Of a DNA stretch of 16,713 nt, positions 12,446 to 16,713 are shown one piece after another. Where the stretch lies: positions 1 to 16,713 of the forward strand of contig JAKAOQ010000010.1 of the NCBI GenBank assembly GCA_021812105.1. The letters run 5' to 3'. Within the stretch, counting starts at the first letter, position 1. Each line of letters starts with the position of its first letter. Position numbers and translations under genes: made by a program. A model generated the notes under the pieces. The model made no database searches, was not told the origin of the DNA, and saw nothing but the letters and a program-made list of their open reading frames with translations. The DNA is from Microcaldota archaeon (lineage in GTDB: Archaea; Micrarchaeota; Micrarchaeia; Micrarchaeales; Micrarchaeaceae).

Positions 12446-14449
12446 TCAGGTACCTTTACTTCCGGAACTTTCTCTCTTGGCGACTTTTATGGCGGCCAGT
12501 TTTGCCGTAACTGTTATGGCCACTACGCCGAATAGGATTACCCCGATTAGCGAGGGGGTCAGCATGATAATACTTACACTCGAACCGTTGTCCGTGCTCA
12601 CGCTTTGCGATATGCCTATGTATGTTAGCCTGCCGTATGAATACCCGTATGGGACATCGTTCAAGGTAGTACTTCCGTTTCCTCCAAGGTAGAAAGATGC
12701 TGAGGAACCGTTCTTGAACTCGATGCTAGCGCTTGCGTTGAGCGGTGTTCCGAAAACACTCGTTGCCGCGTATATAACGTTGTATATCGGTAGTTTGAAC
12801 GCCACCGTCCCTGAAGATTGGACTGTGAAAAGGTAGTTGCTCAGAACCTGCGTATTCTTGTACTCCACGTAACCTATCCTGTAAGTCTCGTTGGCGTTGA
12901 GATAGCTGCCGTTGGTTATGCGCAGGCCGTCTATTGAGATATAGCTGTAGTTTATAGGATTGCTGTAGGAATCTTGAGGTGCGAACTTGATGAAGTACTC
13001 CGGCACGAAAACCGCGCTCATGAATACGGGGGACCCTACACGTATGGATACGTTAGAATCGTTGTAGCCGTTGCTCCATTTTTCGAAGGCCAGCCTCTCT
13101 CCGTTGCCGAGGGGTATCGCGGTTATGTTAAGGCCCACTTCTGCTGTTGAGTTCGCGTCGTACCAACCGCTTCCGTGCGTTTTGCCTTCCATGCTTGTTG
13201 CATTTACCATGTACTGAATTTTCCAATTAGCGCTTATGCTCTTGGCACCGTCCATCACTACGCTTTCGTTTGTAGAGCTTCCTACTCCAGACCAGCCAGA
13301 GAATACGGCCCTTTCTCCTGCGGCTACCGGTACCAGCCCGGGCGCTACGTATATGTGCGCAGTGCTGCCCGCATCGTACCAACCGCTTCCGTATGCATCG
13401 CCATACTGGGACGATAGGTTAAGATGATACTGTGTTTGCCATATCGCCTTCTCTGTTATGTTGCCGTCCATGGCTATCGTAGTGTAGTTAGACGTGCCCG
13501 TATAAGATCCAGAACCGCTCCCCTGCCATCCCTCGAATTTCATCCTTTCATTTCCGGATATGTTTATAAACGCAGGGGCGTTCAACACTGCAGACGAATA
13601 CGCGGTGTAGTTCTCGACCTTTGAGATATTTCCAAACTGGGAGCTTACCGTAAGCGTATAGCCAAGGCTCCAAAGAATACTCATTGACGCTGGTATAGGT
13701 ATTCCCGTGCCTACGACAAAATTGTCTACATAGTTGTTTACTTCTTGCACCCCGTACGGATTTGATATAGAGGAGTCGCTCCCTTTCCCGTATCCCACGT
13801 AGGAATAACCTTCGGGCACCAACCGGAATATACCGTTGGACAGATACATGAGGTTCTTGAATCCTACGTGCTGCATTCTGGTAACGCTGTACGTGGCGGC
13901 CTGCTCGGCGAAGGCTACCGGGGGGTTTGGCCCGGATGTGCCGGTCCCAAGGTCAACGCTGCCCACGAGCGAGCCGTCGAAATAGAAATTCCATGTATTG
14001 CCGCTTGAACTAAACGAATAGGTATGGAAGGTGCCGTTCTGACCGGCAGAGCCGTTTGCACCCAGGCCGCCGTAAAAATTACTGCCGCTGTATCCGGCCG
14101 GAAAGTATTCCCAAAACCACGTAGGAATGCCTTGGGTTATTTGGGTATAGTTTCCGCATCCAGACTGAGAACACGTCTGAGGATAGTTGCCGCTGGAATT
14201 GACTATTTCGTAGCCGATTTGAACGAACGCACCGTTAGACAGGTCCTCCCCCACCCAGTATCCGAGCGACCCATGAGTTATATTTTGGTAGATGGTCTGG
14301 ATCGAAACTGACGCGCCGTTGTTCTGCCCCGAGCTGTCGCTTCCCCTTACCCCAGACTGGAACCAGTACTGAGCGCTTGGTACTCCAGAAATTAGTGTTA
14401 CCGCAATGACTATCGCAAGTGACAGAGCAAGAACGTTATACCTTCTCAT
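12446..14449 (-). CDS. Membrane-anchored surface glycoprotein with InlB-B-like repeats
   Basis: A 667-residue secreted protein. It has a signal peptide (MRRYNV then a hydrophobic core, probable cleavage after PSA at 26) and a C-terminal membrane anchor (about 627-650) with a short basic tail. Residues 50-250 are Gly/Ser/Tyr/Trp-rich and look like a beta-sandwich, possibly lectin-like, with one Cys pair (C93, C98). Three tandem units follow (264-340, 341-412, 413-484), the last two exactly 72 residues each. They share GSGWYD, GER..F..W and a closing A-x-W/F, the pattern of divergent InlB B-repeats (Flg_new type). Residues 485-625 form another beta-rich region. I count 24 N-x-S/T sequons, consistent with a heavily N-glycosylated cell-surface or S-layer-associated protein. 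Specific function unknown. ATG 14449 overlaps the dtdA end by 14 bases, indicating one transcript. Confidence 0.8.
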   Translation of the reverse strand: MRRYNVLALSLAIVIAVTLISGVPSAQYWFQSGVRGSDSSGQNNGASVSIQTIYQNITHGSLGYWVGEDLSNGAFVQIGYEIVNSSGNYPQTCSQSGCGNYTQITQGIPTWFWEYFPAGYSGSNFYGGLGANGSAGQNGTFHTYSFSSSGNTWNFYFDGSLVGSVDLGTGTSGPNPPVAFAEQAATYSVTRMQHVGFKNLMYLSNGIFRLVPEGYSYVGYGKGSDSSISNPYGVQEVNNYVDNFVVGTGIPIPASMSILWSLGYTLTVSSQFGNISKVENYTAYSSAVLNAPAFINISGNERMKFEGWQGSGSGSYTGTSNYTTIAMDGNITEKAIWQTQYHLNLSSQYGDAYGSGWYDAGSTAHIYVAPGLVPVAAGERAVFSGWSGVGSSTNESVVMDGAKSISANWKIQYMVNATSMEGKTHGSGWYDANSTAEVGLNITAIPLGNGERLAFEKWSNGYNDSNVSIRVGSPVFMSAVFVPEYFIKFAPQDSYSNPINYSYISIDGLRITNGSYLNANETYRIGYVEYKNTQVLSNYLFTVQSSGTVAFKLPIYNVIYAATSVFGTPLNASASIEFKNGSSASFYLGGNGSTTLNDVPYGYSYGRLTYIGISQSVSTDNGSSVSIIMLTPSLIGVILFGVVAITVTAKLAAIKVAKRESSGSKGT
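12998..13660 (-). repeat. Three tandem InlB-B-like repeat units inside the surface glycoprotein gene
   Basis: Units at 13660-13430 (77 codons), 13429-13214 (72) and 13213-12998 (72) encode related beta-grasp-like repeats. Units two and three keep an exact 19-base match encoding GSGWYD (13374-13392 and 13158-13176, spaced exactly 216 bases). This suggests a fairly recent duplication or ongoing homogenisation. Confidence 0.7.
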
Positions 14450-15242
14450 AGTCTATACCAATTTCATTCAGCTTATTTATTATTTTATCTCTCTCTTCCG
14501 ATCTAATGCTTTTCCAGTCCATTACGGCTAGTTCTGGTTTTTGCTTGGATCTTGTAAACGCCTGCTCGAGCATCGTATACTCGGAGGTGTAGTATCTGGG
14601 CATTATGTGCGCAAATGCGTAACCCCTTCCGAAAGCGATCGACGAAAACTTGCCTGGATAGTGGTTCGAACCTATTCCGACTACTATTTTTGAAAAATCT
14701 GTATCTACATCTCCGTTTATGAGCCTTGACACGCTCTTCGATACTACTTCCTGATAGCTCTTCACTTCCATTACTTCTTCGTTTCCGCCCAGTTCTATGA
14801 ATAGGGACGGGATGGTGAGCAACGGCCCGTGATGAGTGGCTTCGTATGTTACACTTGGTCCGGACGCCGAAGCGCTCAGTTTCTTCATGCTCTTCAGGAG
14901 CTGCAGCATTTCAAGCGGTGCCGCATAGCTGAGCTCATGCGGTAACCCACCAAGCTCCGCTTTGTCAGACCAGTTACCGGTGGCGTGCGTAGTGAATGCA
15001 GGAATCCCTTCCGAGCTCGAGTGCTGGCTTAGGAAGACTATAAGATCTGCCTTGTAATCGTTGAGGTAGTAGGCGTTTACGTGGCGGGTCTTTATTTCGA
15101 GCAGTGTTGCGTTTTCGTATACGAACCGCTTTAGCCCGTCCACTTCCCCCGCTTCCTCAAACTCCACCATGCTGCGCAAGATTCCGGCTAGCGCTACCGA
15201 TGTGTTGTCCATCATGGAATATACTACAAGTATGTTGTCCAT
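14436..15242 (-). CDS. dtdA: Archaeal D-aminoacyl-tRNA deacylase (DTD2 / GEK1 family)
   Basis: A 268-residue zinc-dependent hydrolase that frees tRNA from wrongly attached D-amino acids. The family signatures are all present: FLSQHSSSEGIPAFTTHATGNW (70-91), EATHHGP (134-140), PSLFIELGG (145-153), GIGSNHYPGKFS (189-200) and AHIMPRYY (211-218). His74, His86, His137/His138 and His194 are likely metal or catalytic positions. Length is typical (about 270). The start is ATG 15242; no strong Shine-Dalgarno site is visible, and a TATA-like TTTTTAATT about 40 bases upstream suggests a short leader. It is followed by, and overlaps by 14 bases, the surface glycoprotein gene, an unexpected operon partner. 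It is divergent from nuoA. Confidence 0.93.
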   Translation of the reverse strand: MDNILVVYSMMDNTSVALAGILRSMVEFEEAGEVDGLKRFVYENATLLEIKTRHVNAYYLNDYKADLIVFLSQHSSSEGIPAFTTHATGNWSDKAELGGLPHELSYAAPLEMLQLLKSMKKLSASASGPSVTYEATHHGPLLTIPSLFIELGGNEEVMEVKSYQEVVSKSVSRLINGDVDTDFSKIVVGIGSNHYPGKFSSIAFGRGYAFAHIMPRYYTSEYTMLEQAFTRSKQKPELAVMDWKSIRSEERDKIINKLNEIGIDYEKV

Positions 15243-15255
15243 AAGGACCAGTTTT

Positions 15256-15297
15256 GATTAAAAAAAGTCATAGAACAATTAAAAACTTGCTGGTGGT
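15256..15297. promoter_or_regulatory. Divergent promoter region between dtdA and nuoA
   Basis: Two AT-rich blocks lie in the 62-base gap: GATTAAAAAAAG (15256-15267) and CAATTAAAAAC (15276-15286). On the - strand, TTTTTAATT (complement of 15277-15285) would place a dtdA start near 15256. On the + strand the first block would give a transcript start near 15287, leaving GGTGGT (15292-15297) as the nuoA ribosome site seven bases before TTG 15305. Assigning each block to a gene is inference. Confidence 0.4.
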
Positions 15298-15304
15298 AAA
15301 ATAA

Positions 15305-15673
15305 TTGGAGAGCATGTACTACAACTATATAGCGCTGCTGTTTTTCTCCGTCGTTGCTATAGGCGTTCCAGCTCTGATGCTGTTTGCTTCGAGGCTCCTT
15401 AGAAAAGAGTCTGTGGGTAATCCTACAAAGAACGCGCCCTACGAAAGCGGAGAGGAAACCATAGGCAGGATGCAGGACATAGACACCGAATACTTTCCCT
15501 TCCTTATGATCTTCCTGCCGTTTGAAATACTTGCTGTGTTCCTGCTCCTGGTCATGCCGTCCCTCTATTCTTTTAGCTATAGTATGGGGATTGCTTTGCT
15601 GGGATTGCTCGTGATAGCTGCTGCGTTCTCGCTCGCTGGATACAAGCTGATAAGTGGTAGGCGTGGCGGTTGA
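15305..15673 (+). CDS. nuoA: NADH dehydrogenase-like complex I subunit A
   Basis: A 122-residue membrane subunit of complex I (NuoA/NDUF ND3 family). Three hydrophobic segments are visible (about 7-28, 63-85, 91-115). The conserved loop after the first reads NPTKNAPYESGEETIG, matching the family's KxxPYExG signature, though the usual Cys of PYECG is Ser here, as in many archaea and other lineages. An acidic DTEYFPFLMIF leads into the second segment. The start is given as TTG 15305, because GGTGGT lies seven bases upstream; ATG 15314, preceded closely by GGAGA, is a real alternative and loses only three residues. The gene heads the run nuoA-nuoB-nuoC-nuoD. In NADH-less archaeal complexes the electron donor may be ferredoxin or F420H2; the donor module is not in this window. 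Confidence 0.88.
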   Translation: MESMYYNYIALLFFSVVAIGVPALMLFASRLLRKESVGNPTKNAPYESGEETIGRMQDIDTEYFPFLMIFLPFEILAVFLLLVMPSLYSFSYSMGIALLGLLVIAAAFSLAGYKLISGRRGG

Positions 15674-16319
15674 CCTTGATAGGATTAACATGAACACCGA
15701 TCAGGGTGTACCATACACGAAGGAGGAGTTCGAAAACGCGGAAGCGGAGATGAACAAGATGCTGGTCAACTCTTACAAGACCAGTAAGAACCAAAAAAGC
15801 GTATTGTTCGCAAATCTTTCAAAAGTGGCGCAGGCGGCTTCCAAGGGTATGATAAAGTGGGCGAGGTCGAACTCGTTGTGGCCTTCGCAGTCCGGGCTGG
15901 CGTGCTGCGCGATGGAGCTGATGGATTTTGCCGCTTCAAGGATAGACGCCGACAGGAAGGGCTACCTGATATTCAGGGGAACGCCGAGGCAGAACGACGT
16001 GATGGTGGTTGCCGGCTGGGTAACAAAATCCATGGCGCCCAGGGTAAAGAGGCTGTACGAGCAGATGTCAAGCCCCAAATACGTGATCGCGTTCGGAGAG
16101 TGCGCTACTTCAGGAGGTCCATGGTGGGAGAGCTACAACATAATACAGGGCATAGACCAGATCGTGCCGGTAGATGTTTATGTAGCGGGATGCCCGCCGA
16201 GGCCGGAGAACCTTTTTGCGGCGTTCATAAAGCTTCAGGAGAAGGTAGGTGGTAAGGTTGCAGGAGATACAGAAAGAAGCCTTGGTGCAAACATTAGAAA
16301 ACATGAAGAAGAGGTATGA
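15654..16319 (+). CDS. nuoB: Complex I subunit B (N2 iron-sulfur cluster protein)
   Basis: A 221-residue peripheral subunit that carries the N2 [4Fe-4S] cluster next to the quinone site. Ligand motifs, numbered from GTG 15654: the tandem pair C84-C85 in GLACCAMELM, C150 in GECATSGG, and C180 in AGCPPRPE. NSLWPSQSG and RGTPRQNDVMVVAGWVT are also typical. The N-terminal 45 or so residues are charged and variable. The start is uncertain: GTG 15654 (overlaps nuoA by 20 bases, poor ribosome site), GTG 15663, or ATG 15690 with AGGAT (15681-15685) a few bases upstream; the longest frame is listed, and ATG 15690 has the better ribosome site. Its 3' end overlaps the nuoC reading frame extensively. Confidence 0.92.
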   Translation: MVGVAVDLDRINMNTDQGVPYTKEEFENAEAEMNKMLVNSYKTSKNQKSVLFANLSKVAQAASKGMIKWARSNSLWPSQSGLACCAMELMDFAASRIDADRKGYLIFRGTPRQNDVMVVAGWVTKSMAPRVKRLYEQMSSPKYVIAFGECATSGGPWWESYNIIQGIDQIVPVDVYVAGCPPRPENLFAAFIKLQEKVGGKVAGDTERSLGANIRKHEEEV

Positions 16320-16626
16320 CTACCTAAAGAACATAACCGCTGTCGATTATCCCGATGGGTTGGAAGTTGTGTATGTTCTCTACAGCACGGTTAGCAAGGA
16401 GCAGGAGCTCGTTAAGGTCAAGCTGCCGCACGAAAACCCGAACATAGAAAGCGTTGTTGGAGTATATCCTGCCGCCGACTGGCACGAACGCGAACTCTTC
16501 GAAATGTTCGGCATAAAGATTTTGGGCAGGAAGGTAGGCAGACTGCTCCTGGAGAAGTGGAACGGAGTTGATCCTCCGCTCCTGAAGAGCTTTGAATGGG
16601 GCAAGGATTATAGGAAAATCAAGTGA
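16249..16626 (+). CDS. nuoC: Complex I subunit C (30 kDa subunit)
   Basis: A 125-residue peripheral subunit that packs against NuoD. The core signature is complete: VVYVLYSTVSKEQELVKVKL, then ESVVGVYPAADWHERELFEMFGIKILG, then RLLLEKWNG near residues 98-106. It is shorter than most NuoC proteins, lacking much of the variable N-terminal part. The start is uncertain: GTG 16249, TTG 16258 (with AGGTGGT at 16247-16253 upstream) or ATG 16303. Depending on choice it overlaps nuoB by 71, 62 or 17 bases. Ten bases separate its stop from ATG of nuoD, and it is co-transcribed with the other nuo genes. It is a separate protein here, not a NuoCD fusion. Confidence 0.9.
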   Translation: MVRLQEIQKEALVQTLENMKKRYDYLKNITAVDYPDGLEVVYVLYSTVSKEQELVKVKLPHENPNIESVVGVYPAADWHERELFEMFGIKILGRKVGRLLLEKWNGVDPPLLKSFEWGKDYRKIK

Positions 16627-16635
16627 ACTGATAGC

Positions 16636-16713
16636 ATGAGCATAACCAGGATAAATGTAGGGCCGATACATCCGAGCACACACGGAGTGCTCAGGGTCGT
16701 TGTTGACCTGGAC
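16636..16713 (+). CDS. nuoD: Complex I subunit D (49 kDa subunit), 5' part only
   Basis: Twenty-six codons from ATG 16636 to the window edge. The sequence NVGPIHPSTHGVLRVVVDLD is the invariant N-terminal signature of NuoD (MGPQHPSTHGVLR), whose HPSTHG loop approaches the quinone-binding cavity and cluster N2. The remainder, including the NiFe-hydrogenase-like core, lies beyond the window. No clear ribosome site precedes ATG 16636 (upstream bases are GTGAACTGATAGC), so translational coupling to nuoC is possible. Confidence 0.9.
   Translation, partial: MSITRINVGPIHPSTHGVLRVVVDLD

Noticed and set aside
1..16713. Defence island, CRISPR array or mobile element
   Set aside because: No regularly spaced repeats, transposase, integrase or toxin-antitoxin-like gene pair was seen; the gene content is mostly housekeeping.

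Overview
The window looks archaeal. It has archaeal-only ribosomal proteins (L34e, L14e), the archaeal forms of adenylate and cytidylate kinase, an archaeal YidC-like protein (DUF106), an archaeal Trm56, the archaeal D-aminoacyl-tRNA deacylase DtdA, an Lhr-type helicase, TATA-box promoters and short or nearly absent leaders. It also carries bacterial-type gyrB-gyrA and the first genes of a respiratory complex I. Together with a moderate GC content (near half, by eye), compact genes and a Thr/Ser/Asn-rich surface glycoprotein, this would fit a Micrarchaeota (ARMAN-like) or Thermoplasmata-related genome. That assignment is an inference, not a proof.

Layout. Positions 1-284 hold the 3' end of an unrecognised gene. 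Positions 336-2637 hold a conserved archaeal translation/nucleotide cluster on the + strand: adkA, DUF106, rpl34e, cmk, rpl14e. It ends exactly where a convergent Mre11-like nuclease gene ends (2638-3858, - strand). A divergent promoter region with a small dyad symmetry leads into gyrB-gyrA (4038-8411), followed by trm56 (8460-8948). An Lhr-family helicase (9058-11814, - strand) is divergent from an MTH1-like Nudix hydrolase (11895-12401, + strand), and the two share a palindromic TATA element. Next, on the - strand, dtdA (15242-14436) overlaps the start of a large surface glycoprotein gene (14449-12446). Finally the + strand carries nuoA, nuoB, nuoC and the first 26 codons of nuoD, running off the window.

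How the genes relate. The first block supports ribosome assembly, nucleotide monophosphate phosphorylation and membrane protein insertion. The second controls DNA topology and repair (Mre11, gyrase, Lhr, and Nudix cleaning of the nucleotide pool). trm56 and dtdA maintain tRNA modification and charging quality. The nuo genes feed electrons into a respiratory chain. I found no CRISPR array, insertion sequence, integrase, rRNA or tRNA gene.

The points most worth a second look are the helicase gene, whose conserved N-terminus begins before any ATG/GTG/TTG and seems to start at an AUA codon; the strikingly MTH1-like Nudix protein; the gyrase residues at the quinolone pocket; and the surface protein with tandem InlB-B-like repeats co-transcribed with dtdA. 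I see no convincing undescribed multi-gene system.
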